Positions 1 to 7,693 are shown, counted from the stretch's first letter. The stretch: 55,193 bases of DNA from Candidatus Woesearchaeota archaeon (GCA_019323015.1 JAHWHY010000010.1:1-55193); one strand, 5' to 3'. A program made the numbers and translations. The notes: generated by a model not told the origin, from the sequence alone.

Positions 1-429
1 TTTGAGATTTTTATCTCTGAAATATTTCACAACTGTTTCTAGAATTGATAATTTGGGTGTTCCAAATTCAGACAGTGGTATGTAGAATTTTGTTTTCTTT
101 ATGGTGAATTTTTTGTTTTTTGAGTTTTTGTATGCTCTTGATATTGCAGATGGTTTTTTGTTGAGCAGTTTTGCGATTTCAGTAATTTTTTTGTTTTTTT
201 GTTTGAGGTATCTTGTTATTGCCTCCAGAGGGTTTAGTTTTGTTTTGAATATAGAAGCAGGAACACCCTCTTTTTGTTTTAGAAGAAGTTTGGTTAGTTC
301 TTCATCAGAAAGCCTGTTTAGGCTTTTTTTGCTTGTTTTGAGCCTTTTTTGAAGAAATTCTCTAACCAAACCTTGTTCAGAAATCTTGTTTATTGCTCTC
401 ACTAGAGCTTTTTCGTTTTTTGGATCCAA
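1..429 (-). CDS. HTH-repeat protein, 3' part cut by window edge
   Basis: An open reading frame of 143 codons runs off the left edge, so the C-terminus is missing. It contains two copies of a module. The first is roughly residues 66-110 (VPASIFKTKLNPLEAITRYL, then a helix-turn-helix ITEIAKLLNKKPSAISRAY). The second begins at IPLSEFGTPKLSILETVVKY and is truncated. Proteins with this repeated IPxSIF-LxxLEAIxxYL plus HTH pattern are known to me from DPANN archaea and look like DNA-binding regulators. There is no in-frame ATG. I chose TTG at 429 because a TATA box (455-462) lies exactly 25 nt upstream, giving a leaderless start. Function is unknown; a regulator is inferred only from the HTH. Confidence 0.6.
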   Translation of the reverse strand, partial: MDPKNEKALVRAINKISEQGLVREFLQKRLKTSKKSLNRLSDEELTKLLLKQKEGVPASIFKTKLNPLEAITRYLKQKNKKITEIAKLLNKKPSAISRAYKNSKNKKFTIKKTKFYIPLSEFGTPKLSILETVVKYFRDKNLK

Positions 430-454
430 AACAAGTGTTTTTCAGCTTATTTCA

Positions 455-462
455 TATATAAA
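455..462 (-). promoter_or_regulatory. TATA box for the HTH-repeat gene
   Basis: TTTATATA on the minus strand, 25 nt upstream of the TTG at 429. It overlaps a dead-end reading frame (ATG at 471, in-frame TGA at 444-442), which explains why the upstream ATG is not the start. Confidence 0.6.
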
Positions 463-568
463 TGTTACCATTTGTAGGGTTTTTTGTTAACTTTTGTAAG
501 GTTTATATGAAAACGCGGTATTTTTATTGAAAATATAGATAAAATGCTTTCTTAAGAAAAAAATCTGC

Positions 569-2995
569 TCAGAATACGATTTTAACTTTTGTTTCTGTTC
601 CTGCTTCTATCTCTCCTTTTCCAAACTCTATTGTTTGGGCTTTTGTTACTGCTTTTAGGTCTTCTATTGATTCTTCTATTTGTTTTTGCATTTCTTTTTT
701 GCACTCTATTGTTATTTGCTTTACAGGAGAGCCTAGTGACTGCTGTTTTTTTGTTTTCTCTCTTCTGACAGCCCCGATTATTTCTACCATTGCATCTCCT
801 GCTTCCTCTGTCTTGTCATCAATCATTTTTTTGTCAAACTCTGGCCATTTTGAGATGTGTATACTCTTGTCTTTCTCTGTTTTCTTGAAAAAGTCTTGGT
901 ATATCTCTTCTGTTATGAATGGCAGTATTGGTGCAAGCATCTTTATTGTTGATAACAACGAATTATAAAGTGCATATTGTGCGCTTTCTCTTGCTTCTTT
1001 TCCTCTTTTGTCAGGATTATATAATCTGTCTTTGACAATCTCTAGATAATTATCACAAAGAGTCTGCCAGAAAAATTTCTCAACATCCAGCCTTGTTCTT
1101 GAGTATTCGTATTTCATGAATGCCTCTGTTGAGCCTTTGATTATTTTATTCAATTTAGAAAGTATCCAGTAATCAAAAAATTCCAGTTTCTTTGGTTTTG
1201 CTGATTTGTAGTCTTCCAGGTGCATGAATGTAAATTTGCTTGCATTCCATAGTTTTGTTATTGTTTTCATGCCTGTGACAACATCTTTTTCTTGGTATGG
1301 CAGGTCTTCTCCTAATTTTGTTCCTGCTGCCATGAACCTAAGAGCATCTGCGCAGTAATTCTCTATGACTGTGGTAGGCTCTATGACATTTCCTTTTGAT
1401 TTGCTCATCTTTTTTCCTTTTGGATCCAGAAGCCATCCTGATATCATCACGTCTTTGAATGGATTTTTCTTGTAATGCAGGTTTGATTTGACTACTGTAT
1501 TGAATAGCCAGAATGTGATTATGTCGTGTGCTTGCGGCCTGAGATTCATGGGATATACTTTTTTTTGTATTGCTTCAGGCATCAGTTCTATTGCAAGCCT
1601 TGGTGTTAATGATGATGTTGCCCAGGTATCTAGGACATCTTTTTCTGGTATGAACTTGCTTGTCCCGCATTTTGGGCATTTGTCTACAGGAGGTTTATCT
1701 TTCAAAGGATCTACTGGAAGATCTTCTTTTTTTGCGATTATCGGCTCATCGCATGCCTGGCAGTACCATACTGGAAATGGAATTCCAAAGTATCTTTGTC
1801 TGGATATTAGCCAGTCCCACTGAAGTCCCTCTACCCAATTGTTGTATCTTGAGATGAAGTGTTTTGGAAACCAATTGAGTTTCTCTCCCCATTTAAGCAT
1901 GTCTTTTTTGAGATCTAGATATTTGATGAACCATTGTTTTGATTTCAATATTTCTATTTCTGTTCCGCATCTTTCATGTACATTCACTGCATGTGTTATT
2001 GGTTTCTGCGAGACGAGCAGCCCTTCTTTTTTCATGTCATCCATTATTGCTTTTCTTGCGTCTTTTATGTCCATTCCTGCGTATTTTTCTGCAAGTTCTG
2101 TCATCTTGCCGTCTTTTGTTATTGCTTCTTTTATCTCTAGGTTGTGTGCTTTCTGCCATTCCATGTCTGTCTGATCCCCAAAGGTACAGCACATCACGAT
2201 TCCTGTTCCTTTTTCAGGGTCTGCTCTTTCGTCAGGCATTATTGGTACTTCAATATCGAATAATGGGACTTTTGCTAGTTTTCCTTTTAGCGGTTGATAT
2301 CTTTTATCATCTGGGTGATAGAATACTGCTACGCATGCAGGCAATAGTTCTGGTCTTGTTGTTGCTATGACAAGGTCTTTGTCATCTACTTTGAATATGA
2401 TATCATTGAATGTTGACGGGATTTCTTTGTCAACGCATTCTACCTGGCTTATTCCTGTTTCGCATTCAGGGCACCACATTGCAGGAGCATCTTTCCTGTA
2501 TTCCCTGCCCATCTCATAGAGTTCTATGAAGCTTCTTTGTGATATTTTTTGGCAGTGTTCATCTATTGTTGTGTAGAATATATCAAAATCACAGCTTAGT
2601 CCTAGCCTTTTCATGTCATTTATGTATGTAGGAATGAGATTTTTTTTAAGCTCGTCAAGGCATATTTTTACAAAGTCTTCTCTTGGCATGTCTCTTGCTT
2701 TTACTTTTCTTATTTTCTCGATCAGTCTTTCTGTTGCTACGCCGTTATTATCTGTGCCAAATGGATAGAATACATTCTTGCCGAGCATTCTTTGGAATCT
2801 TATAACAAAATCCTGCTGAGAAAAAGAAAAAGCATGACCAACATGAACCTTACCTGAAACAGTAAGGGGGGGCGTATCTACTGAATATATCTCTGCTTTA
2901 GATTTAGGATCAAACGCATAGATTTTTTCTTTTTCCCAGTATTTTGACCATTTTTTTTCAGCTTCTTGCGGCTCGTATTTTTTCGGAAGGGTCAT
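569..2995 (-). CDS. valS: Valyl-tRNA synthetase
   Basis: Class I aminoacyl-tRNA synthetase of 808 aa that charges tRNA-Val in the cytoplasm. The HIGH signature is HVGHAF near residues 51-56 and the KMSKS loop is KKMSKSKGN at about residue 550. The GTDNNGVATERLIEK segment and the editing (CP1) domain are typical of ValRS. Cys pairs near residue 175 (CPECE...C) and residue 430 (CQAC...CPKC) look like structural zinc sites. The C-terminal anticodon-binding domain is present but a long ValRS coiled-coil tail is not obvious. It follows the small 153-aa gene upstream with a 2-nt gap, so the two are probably co-transcribed. Confidence 0.95.
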   Translation of the reverse strand: MTLPKKYEPQEAEKKWSKYWEKEKIYAFDPKSKAEIYSVDTPPLTVSGKVHVGHAFSFSQQDFVIRFQRMLGKNVFYPFGTDNNGVATERLIEKIRKVKARDMPREDFVKICLDELKKNLIPTYINDMKRLGLSCDFDIFYTTIDEHCQKISQRSFIELYEMGREYRKDAPAMWCPECETGISQVECVDKEIPSTFNDIIFKVDDKDLVIATTRPELLPACVAVFYHPDDKRYQPLKGKLAKVPLFDIEVPIMPDERADPEKGTGIVMCCTFGDQTDMEWQKAHNLEIKEAITKDGKMTELAEKYAGMDIKDARKAIMDDMKKEGLLVSQKPITHAVNVHERCGTEIEILKSKQWFIKYLDLKKDMLKWGEKLNWFPKHFISRYNNWVEGLQWDWLISRQRYFGIPFPVWYCQACDEPIIAKKEDLPVDPLKDKPPVDKCPKCGTSKFIPEKDVLDTWATSSLTPRLAIELMPEAIQKKVYPMNLRPQAHDIITFWLFNTVVKSNLHYKKNPFKDVMISGWLLDPKGKKMSKSKGNVIEPTTVIENYCADALRFMAAGTKLGEDLPYQEKDVVTGMKTITKLWNASKFTFMHLEDYKSAKPKKLEFFDYWILSKLNKIIKGSTEAFMKYEYSRTRLDVEKFFWQTLCDNYLEIVKDRLYNPDKRGKEARESAQYALYNSLLSTIKMLAPILPFITEEIYQDFFKKTEKDKSIHISKWPEFDKKMIDDKTEEAGDAMVEIIGAVRREKTKKQQSLGSPVKQITIECKKEMQKQIEESIEDLKAVTKAQTIEFGKGEIEAGTETKVKIVF

Positions 2996-2997
2996 TT

Positions 2998-3459
2998 TTA
3001 TCCAAAGTATTGTTTTGCTTCTGGTTTTTCTTCCTCAAGCCATGCTTTTGCCTGTGTGGTCAGGTATTTTTTCATTACTGGCTTGACTTCTTTGGTGTAG
3101 AAAGGGTATAGTTTTTTTATTTCCTTTAGCCTTGCGTCTCTTCCATCAAACATGGATGCATGCACTTCATGAACCATTGATAATACTTTTTTGTAGAAGT
3201 CAAATAGTTCTTTTTTCTCTTCTTCACTATGGAATTTTGATTCTATTGCATCTGCCATTCTTCCTGGTTGGAAGATTATTTCTATGTGGCTTGCACACTG
3301 CCCTAGCCTGTCCATCAATACTCCTATTACTGCAGGTATTGCAGGTGCCTGTAATCTGTACTCAAATTCTTTCTCAAACTCCTCTAATGTAGGGAGCCCT
3401 GCTTTTTCGCGTATTTCGTTGTATTGTTTGATGCCTTCCTCACGTTGTTCTTTTGTCAT
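2998..3459 (-). CDS. Conserved small helical protein, paralogue of the gene at 38024
   Basis: 153-aa, charged, probably all-helical cytoplasmic protein that I cannot assign to a function. It has no signal peptide or membrane segment. It matches the 152-aa protein at 38024-38482 over its whole length: an acidic LPxxxxxxxEFE start, an EEKKELFDFYKKV / AEKKKIFDLFCHV middle and a C-terminus ending xxYxG. The gene is first in a likely operon with valS (2-nt gap). A TATA-like TTTAAA lies about 25 nt before the ATG, fitting a leaderless start. Its paralogue also precedes a housekeeping gene (adk). Confidence 0.75.
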   Translation of the reverse strand: MTKEQREEGIKQYNEIREKAGLPTLEEFEKEFEYRLQAPAIPAVIGVLMDRLGQCASHIEIIFQPGRMADAIESKFHSEEEKKELFDFYKKVLSMVHEVHASMFDGRDARLKEIKKLYPFYTKEVKPVMKKYLTTQAKAWLEEEKPEAKQYFG

Positions 3460-3536
3460 GGTATTGTTCTTGATTAGTGGTGTGTTTAAATAAGTTTCGG
3501 GTTAAATATATAAAATAGGTAATCTTACTGGCTTAA

Positions 3537-4739
3537 ATGATTCCTTGGATTAAGAAATATGCTCCTGTAAAGATTTGTGATATTCCGCAGGTTAATGCTG
3601 TCAAGCTTAAGAAGTTTGTTCAGGGTTTTAAGAGTGAGAAAAAGAACGCTGCTTTATTGTATGGGCCTGCTGGAAGCTGCAAGTCTTGTGTTGTTTATGC
3701 TTTGGCTAAGGAGTTGAATCTTGAGGTTGTGGAGGTTAATGCTTCTGATGTTCGTAATGCTGATCAGATTAATGAAAAGTTGGGTAATGCCTTGAAGCAG
3801 CAGTCTTTGTTTTTTAGGGGAAAGGTTGTTCTTGTTGATGAGGTTGACGGCATTTCTGGTAATCAGGATAGGGGGGGCATTCCTGCTTTAGTCAAGTTGT
3901 TGGTTAAGAGTGCTTTTCCAGTTGTCTTGACTGCTAATGATCCTTGGAACAAGAAGTTCAATAAGATTCGCTCTAGCTCTGTCATGCTTGAGTTTGCTGC
4001 TCCTGATCACTTGGCTGTTTATGATATTCTTAAGAATATTTGTGAAAAAGAGAAAGTTCCTTTTGATGAGTCTGCCCTGAAGATGCTTGCAAGGCGTTCT
4101 GGTGGTGACTTGCGCGGCGCAATTAATGATTTGCAGTCTTTGAGTCAGGGCAATAAGAAGATTACAAATGATATTCTTGATTCTCTTGGTGAGAGAAATA
4201 AGGAGGAAAGTATTTCTCAGGCTTTGATAAAGGTTTTTAAGAGTACTGATCCTGCTGTTGCGCGTGGTGCTTTTGATTCTGTTAACTTGAATGTGGATGA
4301 TGTTATGTTTTGGGTTGAATATAATTGTCCTCGTGAATACAAGAACCCGCAGGATATTGCTCGTGCTTTTGATGCTTTGAGCAGGGCTGATGTTTATCGC
4401 GGCAGGATTAGAAGAAGACAGCACTGGAGGTTTCTTGCTTATGTTTTTGCTTTGATATCTGCTGGTGTTGCTGTTGCAAAGGATGCTAAGTATGCGGGGG
4501 CTATTAAGTATATGCAGACCACGAGGTTGCTAAAGATGTGGCAGGCTAAGATGAAGTATGGCTTGAGAAAGTCTATTGCGTCTAAGATTGCTGAGAAGAC
4601 TCACTGCAGCACAAAAAGAGCGCTGGATTCAACTTTGCCTTACTTGCAGCAGGTTTTTAAGAATGATTCAAATACTGCTCTTAAGCTTGCTTTTGAGCTT
4701 GACCTTGATGAGAAAGAGGTTGAGTGGCTTAAAAAGTAA
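3537..4739 (+). CDS. rfcL: Replication factor C large subunit
   Basis: Clamp-loader large subunit, an AAA+ ATPase that helps load PCNA. The 400-aa protein starts with the typical WIKKYAP RFC motif. It has Walker B VVLVDEVD (97-104), a sensor 1 Asn in VVLTANDPW and a conserved RSGGDLRGAINDLQ lid segment. The Walker A is unusual: GPAGSCKS (43-50) has Cys48 where the family has Gly immediately before the catalytic Lys. The protein is shorter than common archaeal RFC-L (about 470-500 aa), mainly at the C-terminus. An AATATATAAA box about 24 nt before the ATG supports a leaderless start. No small-subunit gene is in this window. Confidence 0.92.
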   Translation: MIPWIKKYAPVKICDIPQVNAVKLKKFVQGFKSEKKNAALLYGPAGSCKSCVVYALAKELNLEVVEVNASDVRNADQINEKLGNALKQQSLFFRGKVVLVDEVDGISGNQDRGGIPALVKLLVKSAFPVVLTANDPWNKKFNKIRSSSVMLEFAAPDHLAVYDILKNICEKEKVPFDESALKMLARRSGGDLRGAINDLQSLSQGNKKITNDILDSLGERNKEESISQALIKVFKSTDPAVARGAFDSVNLNVDDVMFWVEYNCPREYKNPQDIARAFDALSRADVYRGRIRRRQHWRFLAYVFALISAGVAVAKDAKYAGAIKYMQTTRLLKMWQAKMKYGLRKSIASKIAEKTHCSTKRALDSTLPYLQQVFKNDSNTALKLAFELDLDEKEVEWLKK

Positions 4740-4784
4740 GTTTATTATACTGCTTGTTCTTTTTTAATGACTGAGGTGATATTT

Positions 4785-4922
4785 GTGGCAAAAGCAGCTG
4801 TATCAGCATCAGGAACAGCAACAAAGAAAGGCTGGATTAAGTGGGTTGTTATTGTTTTGATTATCCTTGCTGTGCTGTGGTATCTTAACAGTGCAGGTTA
4901 TATAAACTTGCCTTTCTTGTAA
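4785..4922 (+). CDS. Small single-helix membrane protein (45 aa)
   Basis: A 45-aa reading frame with a basic N-terminus (KKGWIKW) followed by one hydrophobic helix (VVIVLIILAVLWYL) and a short tail. A full Shine-Dalgarno GAGGTGAT sits 4 nt before GTG 4785, so GTG is preferred over the in-frame ATG at 4767, which precedes the SD. It lies between rfcL and glyS. Function unknown; the strong SD makes real translation likely. Confidence 0.65.
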   Translation: MAKAAVSASGTATKKGWIKWVVIVLIILAVLWYLNSAGYINLPFL

Positions 4923-4970
4923 TACTGAAAAAGCAAAGTATATAAATAAAGGATTTATTCTTTTTTTATT

Positions 4971-6482
4971 ATGGTATCTATTGATGAGATGTTCACATTT
5001 TGCAAGAGAAAAGGCTTTGTTTTTCCTAATTCAGAGATTTACGGTGGTTTGGCAGGATTCTTTGATTACGGTCCATTAGGTGTTGAGCTTAATAATAATA
5101 TAAAGCAGTCTTGGTGGAAAACTTTTGTTCAGGATAGGGAAGATGTTGTTGGTATTGATGGGTGTATTATTACAAATCCTAAGGTTTGGGAAGCTTCTGG
5201 TCATGTTGAGGGGTTTGAGGATGTTCTTGTTGAGTGTAAGAAGTGTCATGAGAGGTTCAGGGCTGATTTGTTGATTGAGGATGTCTTGAAGATTGCTGCT
5301 GATGGCCTGAAAGCTGTTGCTATTGATAAGTTGATTAAAGAGAATAATATTCGCTGTACTAAATGTAAAGGCGAATTGGATAAGGCTTCTCGTTTTAATT
5401 TGATGTTTCAGACTCAGGTTGGTCCTAAACCAACTAAAGAATCTATTGCTTACTTAAGGCCAGAGACTGCTCAGTTGATTTTTGCTAATTTTAAGTCTGT
5501 TATGGACGTATCCCGTTTGAAACTTCCGTTTGGTATTGCTCAGGTTGGCAAGGCTTTCCGGAATGAGATTTCTCCAAGGAATTTCTTGTTTAGGTGCAGG
5601 GAGTTTGAGCAGATGGAGATTGAGTATTTTATCAAGCCTAAACAGGCCTGCCCTTATGTTAAGAGTGTTGAAAATTATAAGCTTTTGATTTATTCTGCTG
5701 AGATGCAGGTGAAGAAGAAAGAGCCTGAGCAGAGGAGTATGAAAGATGCTCTTGCTGATAAGATTATTAAGAATGATTGGCATGCGTATTGGCTTGCTAC
5801 CTGTCACAAATGGTTTGTTGACTTGGGTGTTAATCCTAAGAATCTTCGTGCTCGTCAGCATAAGAAAGATGAGCTGGCTCATTATAGTACTGATTGCTGG
5901 GATTTAGAGTATAATTTTCCTTTTGGCTGGAAAGAGTTAGAAGGTATTGCTGACAGGTCTGATTTTGATTTGCAGCAGCATGCAAAGCACTCTAAGAAGG
6001 ATATGTCTATTTTTGATGAAGAGTCTAAGGAAAAAATTGTTCCTCATGTTGTCGCAGAGCCTTCTCTTGGTGTTGGAAGGTCTTTCCTTGTTTTCATGTA
6101 TGATGCTTATACTTATGATAAGGATAGAGATAACATTGTATTAAAATTAAACCCTAAGTTAGCTCCTGTTAATGTTGCTGTTCTTCCTTTGTTATCAAAT
6201 AAGCCGGAATTGCTGAAGAAATCTCAGGAATTGTATGACTCAATCAAGTGCTGTTTTAAGTCTGTTTATGATAAGTCTGGCTCTATTGGTAAGCGTTATG
6301 CTAGGAATGACGAAATAGGAACACCTTACTGTGTGACTATTGATTTTGATTCTCTTGATAACGATGATGTGACAATTAGAGACAGGGATTCCACAGACCA
6401 GAAGCGTGTCAAGATAAAGGATTTAAGCAATGTTTTGTTCCAGCTTTTGACAGGCATGGTTAAGTTTAAGGACGTTAAGTAA
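4971..6482 (+). CDS. glyS: Glycyl-tRNA synthetase (archaeal/eukaryotic type)
   Basis: Class II synthetase that charges tRNA-Gly, 503 aa, homodimeric alpha2 type in the family. It starts MVSIDEMFTFCKRKGFVFPNSEIYGG. The motif 1/2 region includes RPETAQLIFANFKSV and FRNEISPRNFLFRCREFEQMEIEYF, and motif 3 is VVAEPSLGVGRSFL. A Cys cluster (CKKCHERF ... CTKCKGEL) forms a probable zinc ribbon. The C-terminal anticodon domain ends near the stop. It is shorter than many archaeal GlyRS (about 570 aa). The TATA box AGTATATAAATA lies upstream with about 25 nt to the ATG. Confidence 0.95.
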   Translation: MVSIDEMFTFCKRKGFVFPNSEIYGGLAGFFDYGPLGVELNNNIKQSWWKTFVQDREDVVGIDGCIITNPKVWEASGHVEGFEDVLVECKKCHERFRADLLIEDVLKIAADGLKAVAIDKLIKENNIRCTKCKGELDKASRFNLMFQTQVGPKPTKESIAYLRPETAQLIFANFKSVMDVSRLKLPFGIAQVGKAFRNEISPRNFLFRCREFEQMEIEYFIKPKQACPYVKSVENYKLLIYSAEMQVKKKEPEQRSMKDALADKIIKNDWHAYWLATCHKWFVDLGVNPKNLRARQHKKDELAHYSTDCWDLEYNFPFGWKELEGIADRSDFDLQQHAKHSKKDMSIFDEESKEKIVPHVVAEPSLGVGRSFLVFMYDAYTYDKDRDNIVLKLNPKLAPVNVAVLPLLSNKPELLKKSQELYDSIKCCFKSVYDKSGSIGKRYARNDEIGTPYCVTIDFDSLDNDDVTIRDRDSTDQKRVKIKDLSNVLFQLLTGMVKFKDVK

Positions 6483-6540
6483 GCGATTTACTTCTCGGAA
6501 ATCTTTCGGAATCTTTGCCACTGGACAAGTGTGCGTGAGA

Positions 6541-6548
6541 TATATAAA
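6541..6548 (+). promoter_or_regulatory. TATA box for the LAGLIDADG gene and possibly tRNA-Phe
   Basis: TATATAAA, 23 nt before the ATG at 6572, implies a leaderless endonuclease mRNA. No equally good TATA box sits at the usual distance before tRNA-Phe at 7498 (a TTTAAA near 7447 is about 45 nt away), so this promoter may also supply tRNA-Phe by read-through. Confidence 0.6.
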
Positions 6549-6571
6549 GGGGAATTAGTTTTAAAATAAAG

Positions 6572-7507
6572 ATGAATTGCATCAAAACAGCATACGGTAA
6601 GATCCCTGTTAAAGAAGTGAAGATTGAAAAAATTGCAGAATATCCAAGAATAAGCTTACCAAATTATTTGTCTACTTTTAGAAATAACGCAATTGATAAA
6701 AAAAGCCAGCCAATTCTTGTTAAATTAAAAAACAAATCTTGTGAATCTGAACTGCAAGAACTTCAGAAAACAAAGAACGGCAAGTATATTTTACTAACTG
6801 CTGAATATTTTCGTGTAAGATGTTCTCCACATAGAATAACTTTGCCACGTTATTTAAATCCCAAGTTAGCATACTTAATTGGTTATTTATATGGTGACGG
6901 TGGCTTAAAAGATATTCGTAGAAGCTATAAAACGACGGGGGTATTCGAGCATAAACTAATTGTTGGCGATGAATTTCAGTTACAAATAGAAAGAATAAAA
7001 TCTTTATTTAAAGAATTGTTTAATTTGCACACTACTTTACGAACAGAACGCATTGATAAAGGGGAGAATATGTATTATTTAAATCCCACTTGTAAATTAA
7101 TTTATCGTTTATTGGTTAAAGTTTTTGATTTTCCAGAAGGGCCAAAAAGAAATCTTGCTGTGCCAAAACTAATAAGAAAAGCCCCAAAACGCATTCGGCA
7201 GTGGTTCTTAAGAGGATTTATTGACGCAGATGGAGATACAAGGGCTACAGAATATTACTTAACTAGCGCATTACCATCGCCCAGAATAAAAATTAAACTT
7301 GCTGACAAGCGATTAGTACTTTATTTAAAAAATATGCTGAATGAGGATTTTAATTTAGGGTTTACTGGTCCATATAGTGATACTAAAAAAGATTATTATA
7401 TCCAAACCGCAAAAGCAGGAACCATCAGAGCAAATAAGCGAAACCTTTTTAAACATCCAATAAAGAAATGGAGACTGGAGAAGTTTGTTTCTCTAATGGG
7501 ACGATAG
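6572..7507 (+). CDS. LAGLIDADG endonuclease ending inside tRNA-Phe
   Basis: 311-aa protein with two LAGLIDADG motifs: YLIGYLYGDG at 101-110 (catalytic Asp109) and WFLRGFIDADG at 211-221 (catalytic Asp220). It is thus a monomeric two-motif endonuclease with both acids intact, plus a basic C-terminus (KHPIKKWRLEK). Residues 1-90 form an N-terminal region I do not recognise. The last codons ATG GGA CGA TAG overlap tRNA-Phe: the ORF enters the tRNA at its first nucleotide and stops on U8-A9-G10. The gene has its own TATA box and lies between glyS and tRNA-Phe. It is not inside an intein or an intron of either neighbour. A second gene with the same arrangement is at 40135-41118. A homing or tRNA-targeting role is inferred. 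Confidence 0.85.
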   Translation: MNCIKTAYGKIPVKEVKIEKIAEYPRISLPNYLSTFRNNAIDKKSQPILVKLKNKSCESELQELQKTKNGKYILLTAEYFRVRCSPHRITLPRYLNPKLAYLIGYLYGDGGLKDIRRSYKTTGVFEHKLIVGDEFQLQIERIKSLFKELFNLHTTLRTERIDKGENMYYLNPTCKLIYRLLVKVFDFPEGPKRNLAVPKLIRKAPKRIRQWFLRGFIDADGDTRATEYYLTSALPSPRIKIKLADKRLVLYLKNMLNEDFNLGFTGPYSDTKKDYYIQTAKAGTIRANKRNLFKHPIKKWRLEKFVSLMGR

Positions 7508-7512
7508 CTCAG

Positions 7513-7536
7513 ACAACGCTAATAACGTTGGAGTAA
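7513..7536 (+). other. tRNA-Phe intron 1, D loop (between 15 and 16)
   Basis: 24-nt intron. The 4-bp helix is exon GCUC (7507-7510) with intron GAGU (7531-7534). The bulges are AG|A and AA|C, and the intron stem is CAACG/CGUUG (7514-7518 with 7526-7530). This is a relaxed BHB, because the outer exon helix is weak. Confidence 0.85.
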
Positions 7537-7559
7537 CCTGGGAGAGCACACGGCTGAAG

Positions 7560-7591
7560 TAAGGACTCCACCTGAAAGTTCGCTTTCAGTT
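7560..7591 (+). other. tRNA-Phe intron 2, canonical position 37/38
   Basis: 32-nt intron at the standard archaeal site. The outer helix is the anticodon stem CACGG/CCGUG. The 4-bp helix is CUGA (7554-7557) with UCAG (7586-7589), and the bulges are AG|U and UU|A. Inside is a perfect hairpin CTGAAAG-TTCG-CTTTCAG, which shares bases with the BHB helix, so two folds compete. Confidence 0.88.
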
Positions 7592-7600
7592 ACCGTGGTG

Positions 7601-7633
7601 AAAAATGCACAGTTCGGCTGTGGTTTTCCACAA
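7601..7633 (+). other. tRNA-Phe intron 3, variable loop (between 46 and 47)
   Basis: 33-nt intron. The 4-bp helix is GUGG (7595-7598) with CCAC (7628-7631), and the bulges are UG|A and AA|U. The intron stem AAAA/UUUU continues into CACAG-UUCGG-CUGUG. Removal leaves a normal five-nucleotide variable loop GTGTC. Confidence 0.85.
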
Positions 7634-7646
7634 TCGAGGGTTCAAA

Positions 7647-7670
7647 ACTTCTTTCAGAAGAGGGTGAAAG
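7647..7670 (+). other. tRNA-Phe intron 4, T loop (between 59 and 60)
   Basis: 24-nt intron. The outer helix is the T stem GAGGG/CCCUC. The 4-bp helix is UUCA (7641-7644) with UGAA (7665-7668), and the bulges are AA|A and AG|U. An internal CUUCU/AGAAG hairpin is present. Removal restores the T loop TTCAAAT. Confidence 0.85.
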
Positions 7671-7685
7671 TCCCTCTCGTCCCAC

Positions 7686-7693
7686 TTTTTTTT
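7686..7693 (+). terminator. T8 tract after tRNA-Phe
   Basis: Eight consecutive T two nucleotides after the tRNA 3' end, a typical archaeal oligo-T terminator. Confidence 0.6.

Larger units (their letters stand above)
7498..7684 (+). tRNA. tRNA-Phe (GAA) with four introns
   Basis: Removing four introns (7513-7536, 7560-7591, 7601-7633, 7647-7670; 113 nt) gives a canonical 74-nt tRNA. The acceptor is GGGACGA/TCGTCCC with A73. The D arm is GCTC AG-CCTGGGA GAGC. The anticodon arm is CACGG CTGAAGA CCGTG with anticodon GAA at 7556-7558. The variable loop is GTGTC, and the T arm is GAGGG TTCAAAT CCCTC. Each junction has a bulge-helix-bulge signature: a 4-bp helix with 3-nt bulges cut after the second bulge nucleotide. 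The first 10 nt overlap the LAGLIDADG gene. A run of eight T follows at 7686-7693. The tRNA would need four splicing events plus ligation. Confidence 0.92.

Noticed and set aside
430..471. ATG-GTA-ACA... upstream of the HTH-repeat gene, in frame but with a TGA, as possible selenocysteine or readthrough
   Set aside because: The segment is the TATA box itself (TTTATATA) and no SECIS-like structure or selenium genes are seen; a leaderless TTG start explains it better.
6572..7507. Intein or intron-encoded endonuclease of glyS
   Set aside because: GlyRS is complete with its own stop at 6482, and there are no intein splice residues; the ORF is free-standing with its own promoter.
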